Assembly (NCBI GenBank): GCA_949031345.1
Contig: CARNVA010000008.1
Coordinates: 1-64,000 of the forward strand
Reading direction: 5' to 3'
DNA: 64,000 bases
From: an uncultured Eubacteriales bacterium
GTDB taxonomy: Bacteria; Bacillota; Clostridia; Christensenellales; UBA1242
The notes below the pieces were generated by a model. That model made no database searches. It was not told the DNA's origin and was given only the letters and a program-made list of their open reading frames with translations. Below, piece after piece: positions 43,216 through 52,228 of the stretch. The number at the start of each line of letters is the position of its first letter. Position 1 is the first letter of the stretch. The position numbers and the translations under genes are program-made.

Positions 43216-45474
43216 TTACATTTCATAGTCATCTTCATATTCATCAAACAAATTTTGCTGAGGTTTAACAGGTCTGCTTTGATTGCCATTTCCTGCAGTT
43301 TTTTGTTGAGAGCTTAAAGTTTGACTTGAAGCTTTATCAGTAAGCATACTCAATTGTCCGCCTTTTCGCACCTCGGCACTCTTGACATGAATGACTTTTC
43401 CGTCGCTGTATCTAAAGTTTGGATTGTCAAAAACTACGAAAATTATTTTCAGATTTTTATAGTCACCATTTGGAAAACCATATCCGTCATAACCATCAGT
43501 GAAAACAATTCTGTTCACCTTTTTATCTTTTGAGAAAGCACGACAAGCACTATCAATACATGTTCCACCACGGCCAACAAATCTGTAAGAGTCAATGTCT
43601 TTTGTCTTTTTAATCTCGGTAAAACCATGAAAAGTGTTATCAAAGCAGCCGATTTTAAGTTTTATATCTCTCGACTCACTGTCTTTGTATGCGTCTTTCA
43701 AAAGAGCTTTAACCTGTCTTAAGAAGCCTCTTAAAAGCTCATCATCAATACTTCCGCTGGTGTCAAGAATGACTTCAGTGGCTGGCTGATCATAATTTTG
43801 ACGACTTTCAATTCTTGGCATATAGTAGTTGTCGCGACTAGAACGACGATAACTCCACACAGAATCAACTTTTTCAAACTCATTTTTCAAGAGTTTCTTC
43901 CATGAAACTGCTGCCTTTGCTTCGCCAACTTCTCCAAACGCACCTTCGCCGCTGTCGCTTCCTTGCCCTCCAGCTTTGACTCTGTCACCAATTCTTTTGC
44001 GAATTTCTTCAGCAAGCTTTCTTTTCATATCCTTGTTCATGCTTTGAAATTCTTTTTCAAGCGCATCATAATCTACATCTTCATCAGCGTTATTTTGATT
44101 TTGCTGAGGGCTGTTGCCCTTATCATGTTTTTGTTGCTCGTTTGCTTTTTTATCTTTTTCAAACTCTTCTTTCTTTTCTTTTCGACTTTGATCAAGTTCT
44201 TTTCTGAATTTATCTTCAGCACTTTCCTCGCCGTTTTCATCATTTTCATCTTGGTCTTGATTGTCTTGATCTTTGTCTTTATCTTTATTCTTTTCTTTCT
44301 TCTTTTGTTCTTCTTCCTTCTTCTTCTCGTATTTCTCTAAAGCCTTTTTCCATCCGTCGTGGTTTTGAGGTTGTTGTGGAAGAGGTTGATCTTGCTGTCT
44401 TTGGTCGCCTTGTCCCTGATTGTAATCTTCCTGTTGTTGCTGTTGACCATTGGCACCGCCACCTTGACCTTGTTGGTTATTTTGTCCTTGCTGTTGCTGG
44501 TTTTGACCGTTTTGACCACTGCCGCCCTGTCCATGCTGTTGTTGTCCATTCTTCTGGTCGCTTTGTCCACCATTCTGTCCGCCTTGTGATTTTTGATTGC
44601 CATTTTGTCCACTTTGACCGCCGCCTTGACCACCGCCAGATTGACCTTGTTGTGAATTTCCATCGCTTTGCTGTTGACCTTGCTGGCCATGGCCACCGCC
44701 TTGACCTTGCTGATTTTGTTGTTGTCCCTGTTGTCCTTGACCGCTAGACTGTTGTTGCTGTTGTTTTCCACTGTTGAGGTCTTGCTCGCCTTTTCCATCT
44801 TTACTAGATGGGCCATTTTGTTGATTTTGGCCACCTTGACCGCCAGACTGTTGTTGATTTTGGCCGCCTTGGCTTCCACCTTGACCTTGTTGGTTTTGCT
44901 GAGATTGACCTTGCCCGCTTTGTTGTTGCTGGTTTTGACCATTTTGTTGTTGATTATGCTGAGGGTTTCCCTGTTGACCTTGACCACCAGACTGTTGCTG
45001 TTGTTGCCCATTTCTTGCTTGTTGTTGCTGAGCCTGTTGCTGCATTTTGTCATAAACAACTTTATACATATCTTCTGCAGATTTGTCTTTCGCTTCTGGC
45101 ATATCTACCAAACCGTCAGGAAGTTTCAAACCTTCACTGCGTATGATTTCATTGATTACGGCGTCGGTCGCTATGTTCCAAGCACCCATATCTCTTTCAG
45201 TGCCGTCTTTGGCTCTAAGTCTTGGAATATGATTGAAGGCAACATGCATGACTTCATGTGTCATAATTCCCACTTTTTCATCAAATGAAAGAGAATCCAT
45301 AAATTGAGGTTCGAAATAAACATTTTCATGGTCTGTCATAGCAGTGCCAACGCCTTTTGCATATTTCATATCAAGACCTGACACAGTTGTTCCGAGAGAA
45401 GGAAACTTTCTAAGCATTGCCTTTTTTAAATCTTCAAGTTCTTTCTTTCTGTCGTTTTTGTCAAAGAGTCCCAT
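43216..45474 (-). CDS. DUF2201 metallopeptidase-like/VWA protein with Gln-Gly-Asn linker
   Basis: 752 residues. N-terminal DUF2201-type domain with zinc-protease motif HEVMH at residues 73-77 in a segment like EKVGIMTHEVMHVAF. Residues about 148-375 are nearly only Q, G, N and S, followed by a K/E/D-rich coiled region. The C-terminal VWA-like domain starts near 565 with DTSGS (metal site) and has FTDGYDGYGF. Proteins of this type usually pair with MoxR ATPases, three of which are encoded 11-23 kb away. AAAGGTGG before the start; follows the small AAA-like gene by 48 bases. Confidence 0.9.
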   Translation of the reverse strand: MGLFDKNDRKKELEDLKKAMLRKFPSLGTTVSGLDMKYAKGVGTAMTDHENVYFEPQFMDSLSFDEKVGIMTHEVMHVAFNHIPRLRAKDGTERDMGAWNIATDAVINEIIRSEGLKLPDGLVDMPEAKDKSAEDMYKVVYDKMQQQAQQQQARNGQQQQQSGGQGQQGNPQHNQQQNGQNQQQQSGQGQSQQNQQGQGGSQGGQNQQQSGGQGGQNQQNGPSSKDGKGEQDLNSGKQQQQQSSGQGQQGQQQNQQGQGGGHGQQGQQQSDGNSQQGQSGGGQGGGQSGQNGNQKSQGGQNGGQSDQKNGQQQHGQGGSGQNGQNQQQQGQNNQQGQGGGANGQQQQQEDYNQGQGDQRQQDQPLPQQPQNHDGWKKALEKYEKKKEEEQKKKEKNKDKDKDQDNQDQDENDENGEESAEDKFRKELDQSRKEKKEEFEKDKKANEQQKHDKGNSPQQNQNNADEDVDYDALEKEFQSMNKDMKRKLAEEIRKRIGDRVKAGGQGSDSGEGAFGEVGEAKAAVSWKKLLKNEFEKVDSVWSYRRSSRDNYYMPRIESRQNYDQPATEVILDTSGSIDDELLRGFLRQVKALLKDAYKDSESRDIKLKIGCFDNTFHGFTEIKKTKDIDSYRFVGRGGTCIDSACRAFSKDKKVNRIVFTDGYDGYGFPNGDYKNLKIIFVVFDNPNFRYSDGKVIHVKSAEVRKGGQLSMLTDKASSQTLSSQQKTAGNGNQSRPVKPQQNLFDEYEDDYEM

Positions 45475-45522
45475 AATTATACCACCTTTAAGTCATGCAC
45501 ACAAAAGTGCCTGCATGATGAT

Positions 45523-45942
45523 TTATTCTTCCACTTTGTAATAAAGTGAAAGAGAAAGTATTTCTCTATTTATTTTAGCACGATTTCCATCATTTATCAA
45601 GATGGCAATTTGCATATTTTCAGGTAATTTAAAGCCATTCAACGATTTTCCGTCCAAAATGCCCTTAAATTTCAACTGCTCATCCTCCGAAATAGTGTCA
45701 AGCCCTTCAATAAGCAATAAATTAGCCTTAGCATTTTTTCGTGCTTCAACTGATTTAACCCAGTCTGGCATTTTAAGACCACCGATGTCATTGATTACTC
45801 CAAGACTTGCAGAAGGCACTGTCGCAGGAAGCACTGTCGCACTTAAGAAGTCCTCCTTTTTCACGCCGCCTTCAATGATGACCGGCCAGCTTTTATTATT
45901 TTTTAAAAGTTCGTTGAGTTTTCTCTTCATATTATTATCCAC
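45523..45942 (-). CDS. Small AAA-like protein without a Walker A
   Basis: 139 residues from a GTG with GGGAGG upstream. The part LLLIEGLDTISEDEQLKF...LPENMQIAILIND lines up with the Walker B-to-sensor region of the MoxR proteins (VLFIDELTNVRPNEQSLVF...LPDNCVVIAAGN), but the P-loop is absent and the catalytic Asp-Glu is replaced by EG. Probably a non-hydrolysing regulatory relative, co-transcribed with the VWA gene. Confidence 0.6.
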   Translation of the reverse strand: MDNNMKRKLNELLKNNKSWPVIIEGGVKKEDFLSATVLPATVPSASLGVINDIGGLKMPDWVKSVEARKNAKANLLLIEGLDTISEDEQLKFKGILDGKSLNGFKLPENMQIAILINDGNRAKINREILSLSLYYKVEE

Positions 45943-46102
45943 AATTGCCTCCCTAAAATAAATATCTTAAAAGATATTTCATCATAAAAATGATAACATA
46001 AAAAAAGCAAAATGTCAAAATATATTCAAAACATTCTGCTCTTGTAAAAAATCAAAATTTAAGTGGTATTTCTTTTTGTCCACTGCTGTAAAAAATCAAA
46101 AG

Positions 46103-47383
46103 TTATGGGGTGATTCTTTCAGGGCCGCGGAAGATAAACATTGCTTCTTTGATGTTTGCAAGCTCTAAAAGATTCATAAGCATGCGGTCAAGACCGATTG
46201 CAAATCCGCCGTGTGGAGGGCAGCCATATTTGAAGAATTGGAGATAAAATTCAACATCCTTTTCAAGCCCTTTTTCAGCCGCTTGTGCCTTAAGCACATC
46301 ATATCTGTGCTCTCTTTGCGCGCCAGTAGTGATTTCTACGCCCTTCCAAATAAGGTCATAACCCTGTGGAACGCCATCTTTTCTGAGGTGATAGAATGCA
46401 CGCTTGCTTGCGCCATAATCAGTTACGAACAAAAATTCATGGCCATAAACTTCTTGCGCAAACTGTCTGCAAAGCCTTTCAGCTTCTGTTGCAAGATCGT
46501 CTTTTTCTTCTTCTGTGGTGAAGCCATAACGCTGTTCAAGCTGCTTATAAAGCTCAGCAAGTTTAATTCTTGGGAATGGTAAACTTGGCACAACCACCTC
46601 TACGCCAAAAGTTTCTTTAATTTCTTCACCATATTTTTCTTTAACCTGCCCAAGCGCATAGGCAAGCATTTCCTCTTCAAGCTTCATCACATCTTCATAG
46701 CTTTCAATCCAAGAAAATTCAAGGTCAAAGCTGGTAAATTCAGTCGCATGCTTTTTTGAATGAGACTTTTCTGCGCGGAACACAGGCGCAACTTCATAAA
46801 CTCTTCCAAAACCACTTGAATTTGCCATCTGCTTGTAAAATTGAGGACTTTGTGCAAGATAAGCAAGCCCATCAAAATATTTCACCTCAAAGACCTCAGA
46901 GCCACTTTCAGAAGCGGTTGCAATAAGTTTTGGTGAGTGAATTTCAACAAAGTCACGCTCGTTTAAATACTCTCTCATTGCATTGTTTAAAAGAGTTTGC
47001 ACCTTAAAAGCAAGCAAGTTTTTATCTTGCCTAAGGTCAAGCCAGCGATAGTCAAGCCTCTGGTCAATGTTGCTTTCTGGTCCAATAGGATAAGCCTCTG
47101 CTGTGCTGGTAACTTCCACCTTGTCAGCCAAGACCTCCCTTCCGCCAAGCTTAACATATTCGCTTTTTACAAGCTGACCTTCCACCAAAACAGTAGAGCC
47201 AGCAAGAAGATGAGAAAACACCTCTCCCACCTCAGGATAAGCCACCTTATCAACTGTGACTTGAATTTTTCCAGAAAAGTCCTTAAGCACGATAAACTGA
47301 ATGTTTTTCTTGTCTCTTACCACTTCAATCATGCCTTGAAAACGCACTCTTCCTTCCTGTAATTTTGAAATTTGTGTTGTCAT
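46103..47383 (-). CDS. aspS: Aspartyl-tRNA synthetase, archaeal/non-discriminating type
   Basis: 426 residues from the ATG at 47383, preceded by GAGGAGG; a longer frame to 47434 would start inside the T-box terminator and is rejected. N-terminal OB fold (RVRFQGMIEVVRDKKNIQFIVLKD), class II motifs RWLDLR, VFRAEKS and GLDRMLMNLL, closing FRGPERITP. Length about 430 and no bacterial insertion domain, so it is the archaeal-type enzyme, often able to charge tRNA-Asn as well. I did not see a GatCAB gene here. Regulated by the upstream T-box. Confidence 0.93.
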   Translation of the reverse strand: MTTQISKLQEGRVRFQGMIEVVRDKKNIQFIVLKDFSGKIQVTVDKVAYPEVGEVFSHLLAGSTVLVEGQLVKSEYVKLGGREVLADKVEVTSTAEAYPIGPESNIDQRLDYRWLDLRQDKNLLAFKVQTLLNNAMREYLNERDFVEIHSPKLIATASESGSEVFEVKYFDGLAYLAQSPQFYKQMANSSGFGRVYEVAPVFRAEKSHSKKHATEFTSFDLEFSWIESYEDVMKLEEEMLAYALGQVKEKYGEEIKETFGVEVVVPSLPFPRIKLAELYKQLEQRYGFTTEEEKDDLATEAERLCRQFAQEVYGHEFLFVTDYGASKRAFYHLRKDGVPQGYDLIWKGVEITTGAQREHRYDVLKAQAAEKGLEKDVEFYLQFFKYGCPPHGGFAIGLDRMLMNLLELANIKEAMFIFRGPERITP

Positions 47384-47402
47384 AAATTCCTCCTCAACCT
47401 CG

Positions 47403-47620
47403 GGGCAGACACAGCACATAAAAAATCGCCCCAATGTAAAATTTCTACATTAGGACGAAATAATTTCCGCGGTGCCACCTAACTTGCTCCAAAAAAGAGC
47501 CTCTTTTCTTAAATTGTCAAACTCCAAAGTGTCCTTCATAATATCACAGTTTGGCAATTTTCACCCTCATGCCTCTCTGAAAAACTGTCGATAAAACTAC
47601 TCTCTTTTTCATAGTTTTCA
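47403..47620 (-). promoter_or_regulatory. T-box riboswitch (Asp)
   Basis: Leader of aspS. On the minus strand the T-box sequence AGGTGGCACCGCGGA (47467-47481) is followed by a terminator hairpin with stem TCCTAATGTA/TACATTGGGGC-like pairing and six T (about 47420-47457). Upstream is stem I beginning AAAGAGAGTAG, and a GAC at 47531-47533 directly before ACTTTGGAG fits the specifier position, meaning aspartate. Uncharged tRNA-Asp would favour the antiterminator and allow aspS expression. Confidence 0.92.
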
Positions 47621-47625
47621 TCAAA

Positions 47626-47654
47626 AGTTTACTCTAGTTTAATCAGTTTGTCAA
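47626..47654 (-). promoter_or_regulatory. Promoter of the aspS leader
   Basis: TTGACA, 17-nt spacer, TAAACT on the minus strand, just before the T-box. Confidence 0.75.
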
Positions 47655-47676
47655 GAAATTTTGCAAAATTAAAACT

Positions 47677-50655
47677 TTATTTGCTAAAGCCAAGCTCCTG
47701 AAGCTTTTCTTCTGTCAAAGTTTCTCCACCTTCTGCAAGCCAGGTCAAACCTTTGGGCAATGGACATCCATCAGCCATAACAATCCAATTTGAAAAATCT
47801 TCACCTACATATTTCTTTGTGCCATTGTCATAAATGCAGTTTTCAACTGTGCAAGATACTGGGCAAAAAACCTCAATTAAAGAGGAAACAATTGCCATAC
47901 AATCGGTGATTTTTCCTCCCAGCATATAGCCTGAAATTAAGCCCTGATTTGATGATACAACAAAGCCTCCTTTAAATACGCACGCTTTTATCTCAGTTTC
48001 GCGCACACCAGTCTGTCCAATAATCCCACCACTGCCAGAGCCTTTTATATTGCACCTTGTCACACAGTTTGATATGGTGATTTTGTTGTAATGATTGCTA
48101 CCCAAAATGCCGCCCGCGCATGAAGTGGCAATAATATCTCCATAGTTGAAACAATAAGATATATCACACCCATTACTTGTTCCCACCATGCCGCAATTAT
48201 CCGTGGCCCTAACAACCACGCCGCTTCGACAACCTTCAATGCTGCCCGTTTTGTCCTCGCCCGCATAAATTGCCTCAACGCGACCTGCAATTGAGCCAAC
48301 ATACGATTTCCCATAAACATTTCCAGATATAATATTGATATTTTTTAAAGTCGCCCCAATGCAACAGCCAAACAAGCCAACATTTGAATAAATGTATCCC
48401 CCTGCCTCGCTTCCCTCTTTTGCACTCGAGGTGGAAAGATTTTTGATTAAATAACCGTTTCCGTCATAATGCCCTTTAAACCCATTATCACTGTCACTTC
48501 CTATCGGCAACCATAACCTGCTAACCTCAGCACCTTCTTTATCTGTTGCCAAATCTATCGTCCTTGTCTGTTTGAAATAAACGGCAGAAAAACTCGTCGA
48601 ATTTTCAACCGATTTTGAAATAAACGCCAAATCTTCAGCACTTGAAACAAGATATGGGTCATCTTTAACACCGCCACCAGCTAAACTGCTTGAAGCATAT
48701 AGATTCCAAGTCTCTTCCCACTGGGCATATAATGTAAAATCACTTGTTATGTTTGAGACAAATTGATTTTCATAATAAATGGTGCCACTTCCGTCACGCT
48801 GCGTGTTCCAACTTTTGAAAATATAACCTGCCTTAACAAAGTCATTGCTTGGAAGTTTCACGCTGCCCGCAGCATATTTGACACCTGCAGCAGACATATT
48901 TCCACTTCCACCATTTGCATTGAAAGAAATATAGAAAGTCTTGGCTTCCCACCGGGCAAATATAGTAAAGGCTGTTTCCACATTCATTATACTTTCACTT
49001 TCAAACTTGTTTCCACCACTATCAAACCAGCCTCTAAAATCATAGCCCGTTCTCTCATTCAGCGATGGTAGCGTCCCAAAGGACGAATCGAAATCGATGT
49101 CTTTCACCGCATTGTCGCCACTCTTTGTCCATCCATTAAGAGCATTGAAATTCAAACTTCCACCATTCGGATTTGCCGTGACTTTAATTTTTTTTACTGT
49201 CCACTGCGCTTCAAAAGTGGCTTCTGGCCTAGTCAACATTGGAAATCTATCTACATATAGATAACCATTTGAATCAAGTCTGTAAGTATATCTATTCTCA
49301 AGACATTTCCATCCAGTCAAAGTATAACCTGTTTTTACAGGCTTTAAATGTGGTCTGAATACCGAATTGGCAGCTACATCTTGAAAACTATGACTGCCTG
49401 TATTGCCATTTATATTTCCACCATTAAGCAACAACTTAACAGTATACTTCTGTAAAGAAGCAGCTGCCGCTGTCAAATTCAAATGAAAAGCAGGTCTTAC
49501 ACCTCTGCGGTGCCAAACGTCAATTGTACTTATTTGATTGCCTGTTGCACTAATAGAATATGCTTTATTGGCATACCAAGGGTCTGCCGTTCTCAGCCAT
49601 GTATCGCTGTATAAATATTCTCTATATGGCGTTTGGACTGAGCCAACGAAGCCTGACTCATACTCATTTTTTCCTGTATAAGATTTGTTCTGCTCAACTG
49701 ATGTTTGCCACATACCTTTAATTTCTGTATAACTTGGAAGCCAAATATAATCTTCTGACCAATCATTCGAAGCCTTGGTAGCATAGTTGAATGAGCCGCC
49801 AGGATAACTGTTAAAATTATAATCTTGACCATAATAATTACCATAATCTGGAATACGATTTGACCAATTCTCGTTTGATAAAGAATAATCACCCAGCCCA
49901 AAGAATGGTGCGCTCTGCCCATGTTCTTGCCATATTACATTAAACGGCTTTACAATATAATTGGTAATACTTCCCTCGATACCAGGCATTGTGAATTTTG
50001 CAAAGGCACTATTTGTACTAGGTTGAATTGGCCCAACCATTTGACTTCCACTGCTAGCAAAATCATAACCATTATTTAAAACGACAGCACGAATGTAGTT
50101 TGCACCATACATATTTGATGGCAAATTGACTGAAGGGTCACTATTACTAAATGCCGCCCAAGAAGAATATAAGATTCCCCCTGCCGTCCCACTGAGATAA
50201 CCATGCAACTGCCCTTCAGTCTGACTTCTATTTGCAAAAGCTTCTTGAAGATTGTTTGAAAGCCATAAAGTCAAAATCCAGTTTTGATTTTTGTCTGGTG
50301 TCAAACACACAGCTTGCCAGTCAAGCCCAGCAACTCTCACCATCACATCATGATTGGGTGATTTATTATAATTTTTCGCTTTTATTGCAGATGCATCGGC
50401 AAAAGCAAGCTTATTCATATTGTACACATTGGTCTCACCACTGCCTGAAATAAGTTGCATCAGATTGTTCAAATTGCCTTCATTAAAAGCATTTCCATTC
50501 CAAATTTCATTTACTTTTACATAACTTGAAGTGTCAGTGACTGCCACTGCATCCGCTTTTTTGATTATGCCTTCAAAACTAAGCCCCATAAGAAGAGAAC
50601 AAACAGCAAAAAGAAAGCAACATATCATCACTGAAATTTCGCCAAGCTTTTTCAT
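47677..50655 (-). CDS. Exported DUF6273-like/InlB-repeat/GLUG surface protein
   Basis: 992 residues. Signal peptide at 1-36 (core ICCFLFAVCSLLMGLSF). Residues about 65-395 are DUF6273-like (WILTLWLSN, IWLPSYTEI, WLRTADPW, GVRPAFHLNL). Then three InlB-type repeats (GYTLTGW, GYDFRGW, GYIFKSWN). From about 690, beta-helix-type repeats recall GLUG/M26 modules (GYIYSNVGLFGCCIGATLKNINI). No LPXTG seen at the end. GGAGGG site; promoter with G9 spacer at 50820-50847 and a 5' leader of about 155 nt. Likely an adhesin or surface structure. Confidence 0.87.
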   Translation of the reverse strand: MKKLGEISVMICCFLFAVCSLLMGLSFEGIIKKADAVAVTDTSSYVKVNEIWNGNAFNEGNLNNLMQLISGSGETNVYNMNKLAFADASAIKAKNYNKSPNHDVMVRVAGLDWQAVCLTPDKNQNWILTLWLSNNLQEAFANRSQTEGQLHGYLSGTAGGILYSSWAAFSNSDPSVNLPSNMYGANYIRAVVLNNGYDFASSGSQMVGPIQPSTNSAFAKFTMPGIEGSITNYIVKPFNVIWQEHGQSAPFFGLGDYSLSNENWSNRIPDYGNYYGQDYNFNSYPGGSFNYATKASNDWSEDYIWLPSYTEIKGMWQTSVEQNKSYTGKNEYESGFVGSVQTPYREYLYSDTWLRTADPWYANKAYSISATGNQISTIDVWHRRGVRPAFHLNLTAAAASLQKYTVKLLLNGGNINGNTGSHSFQDVAANSVFRPHLKPVKTGYTLTGWKCLENRYTYRLDSNGYLYVDRFPMLTRPEATFEAQWTVKKIKVTANPNGGSLNFNALNGWTKSGDNAVKDIDFDSSFGTLPSLNERTGYDFRGWFDSGGNKFESESIMNVETAFTIFARWEAKTFYISFNANGGSGNMSAAGVKYAAGSVKLPSNDFVKAGYIFKSWNTQRDGSGTIYYENQFVSNITSDFTLYAQWEETWNLYASSSLAGGGVKDDPYLVSSAEDLAFISKSVENSTSFSAVYFKQTRTIDLATDKEGAEVSRLWLPIGSDSDNGFKGHYDGNGYLIKNLSTSSAKEGSEAGGYIYSNVGLFGCCIGATLKNINIISGNVYGKSYVGSIAGRVEAIYAGEDKTGSIEGCRSGVVVRATDNCGMVGTSNGCDISYCFNYGDIIATSCAGGILGSNHYNKITISNCVTRCNIKGSGSGGIIGQTGVRETEIKACVFKGGFVVSSNQGLISGYMLGGKITDCMAIVSSLIEVFCPVSCTVENCIYDNGTKKYVGEDFSNWIVMADGCPLPKGLTWLAEGGETLTEEKLQELGFSK

Positions 50656-50819
50656 TTATCCCTCCTTTTAATGCTTAATCGTTTTTTATTATTCATATTT
50701 TTCTCTTGTAACTTAAAAAAACTTTTTATTGCGCTTTTATTTCAATCGTTTTTGAAACCACAAATTTTTCTTAAATCACATCAAAAGAAATTATATTCCT
50801 GCAAATTAACTTCGCTTTT

Positions 50820-50847
50820 ATTTTACCCCCCCCCGATTAAATGTCAA
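50820..50847 (-). promoter_or_regulatory. Promoter with G9 tract in the spacer
   Basis: TTGACA (50842-50847), 16-nt spacer of which nine are G, TAAAAT (50820-50825). Same hexamers, same spacing and same AATC-G9 junction as 2592-2619. Confidence 0.75.
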
Positions 50848-51060
50848 GTGATTAAATATTTATTATGTGGTTTTATTATATCCATTTTTTAATAATTTTG
50901 TCTGTTTATTCAATAATAATAAACAACGAAAATAGGTTTTTTGTCTTACGGCATCGGCTATGACAAGGCTGAAAATAAACCTGTTTAAACTTAAACTAAA
51001 GATGCACAACAAAAATTTAACAACTTTCTTTTGCAATCAAAACAAATCATTTTCATACGC
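50848..51060. other. Intergenic region between divergent genes
   Basis: About 210 bases between the G9 promoter and the smr promoter. AT-rich; GGCATCGGCTATGACAAGGC is the only GC-rich patch. No gene seen. Confidence 0.4.
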
Positions 51061-51089
51061 TTTACGAGAAAGGAGATTTGTGCTAATAT
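51061..51089 (+). promoter_or_regulatory. Candidate promoter of the smr gene
   Basis: TTTACG, 17-nt spacer, TAATAT, 18 bases before the TTG start. Confidence 0.5.
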
Positions 51090-51107
51090 ATTTGAAGGAG
51101 GTTTGCT

Positions 51108-51446
51108 TTGCTTAAGACTGTCAATTTAAAGGAAGATAATTTTAATGTTGAGCTGGCGCTTGCAGTGGTTGAGATTGAAATCGAATGTGCAAAGCGTGAA
51201 GGCAGAGCTGCACTTAAGCTATTGCATGGCTATGGCTCACACGGAAGAGGGGGCGTGATTGCCATTGAAGTAAGAAAAGCTTTATTCCACTGGAAAAAGA
51301 GCGGTTTTATTACTGATTATTTTGGCGGCGATAGATGGAATATGTTTGAAAAATGCAGTCAGCGGATATTATTAAAAGATAAAGATATCTATGCTGACGA
51401 AGACATGGGCAAAGCAAATCCAGGAATTACAATTGTCGAAATATAA
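51108..51446 (+). CDS. Smr-domain protein
   Basis: 112 residues from a TTG with a strong GAAGGAGG upstream. LLHGYGSHGRGGVIAIEVRKAL is the Smr motif (HGxGxG) found at the end of MutS2 and in stand-alone nucleases. It likely binds or cuts branched nucleic acid. No MutS part is fused. Lies just before the sufC-sufBD pair. Confidence 0.8.
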   Translation: MLKTVNLKEDNFNVELALAVVEIEIECAKREGRAALKLLHGYGSHGRGGVIAIEVRKALFHWKKSGFITDYFGGDRWNMFEKCSQRILLKDKDIYADEDMGKANPGITIVEI

Positions 51447-51515
51447 CCTAAATTGAAGATAATTTTCAAAAAAATTGTGAAAATTTAAGAAAAAATGCTA
51501 AAAAATGGAGAAATT

Positions 51516-52217
51516 ATGCTTAAATTGCAAAATTTAAAATATCAAATTGAAGAAAACGGAGAAGTTATTCAAATAATCAAAGGCGTCGATTTGCAGTTTG
51601 AAGACGGAAAAATTTATGTCATCACTGGGCCAAACGGCAGCGGAAAATCAACCCTTGTCAAACTTATAATGGGCGTGCTTGAGGCAAGTGAAGGTCAGAT
51701 TTCGTTGGATGAACAAGAAATCACAAATCTTGCTGTTGACCAGCGGGCGCGACTTGGTCTTAGTTTTGCCTTTCAAAAACCAGTCACATTTAAAGGGCTG
51801 AAAGTAAAAGATTTGCTTGACATTGCAAGCGGCAAGAAAAATAATGTGGGCGAGCTTTGTGAATATCTTTCAATGGTCGGGCTTTGCGCAAAAGACTATC
51901 TTGACCGCCCTCTTGACGACAAACTTTCGGGTGGTGAGCAAAAGCGAATTGAGCTTGCCATGGTGCTTGCCAAAGGCGGAAAGGTGAACATTTTTGATGA
52001 GCCAGAAGCTGGAATTGACCTGTGGAGTTTTGAAAACTTGGCAAAGATATTTACCTCTCTTCAAAATTCAATCAACATAATTGTCAGCCATCAAAGCAAA
52101 ATTTTGCAGCTTGCTGACAAGGTAATTATGCTTAAAGAGGGCAAAATAGAAAGCATAAGCTCTTATAATGAAATTGAAAATAGTTTGCACCAAAATAAAT
52201 GCGGCAAGCTTAATTAA
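51516..52217 (+). CDS. sufC: Fe-S cluster assembly ATPase SufC
   Basis: 233 residues from the ATG at 51516, which has GGAG eight bases upstream; an ATG at 51495 has none. GPNGSGKST Walker A, signature KLSGGEQKRIELAMVLAKGG, Walker B NIFDEPEAGIDLW (SufC-specific), and IIVSHQ. SufC powers the SufB/SufD scaffold that builds Fe-S clusters. Followed 11 bases later by its partner. Confidence 0.93.
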   Translation: MLKLQNLKYQIEENGEVIQIIKGVDLQFEDGKIYVITGPNGSGKSTLVKLIMGVLEASEGQISLDEQEITNLAVDQRARLGLSFAFQKPVTFKGLKVKDLLDIASGKKNNVGELCEYLSMVGLCAKDYLDRPLDDKLSGGEQKRIELAMVLAKGGKVNIFDEPEAGIDLWSFENLAKIFTSLQNSINIIVSHQSKILQLADKVIMLKEGKIESISSYNEIENSLHQNKCGKLN

Positions 52218-52228
52218 ATGAGGTAAGA

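Noticed and set aside
44400..45040. Repetitive DNA that could be taken for a CRISPR array
   Set aside because: The repeats are codon-level, not spaced units, and lie inside a coding frame.
44337..45288. Several long open frames on both strands over the VWA gene
   Set aside because: They come from the CAA/GGT-rich linker DNA read in other frames; their products are low-complexity and lack ribosome binding sites, while the VWA frame carries known motifs on both sides.
47384..47434. Longer N-terminus of AspRS
   Set aside because: It would start in the T-box terminator stem and lacks a ribosome binding site; the ATG at 47383 has GAGGAGG and begins the OB-fold.
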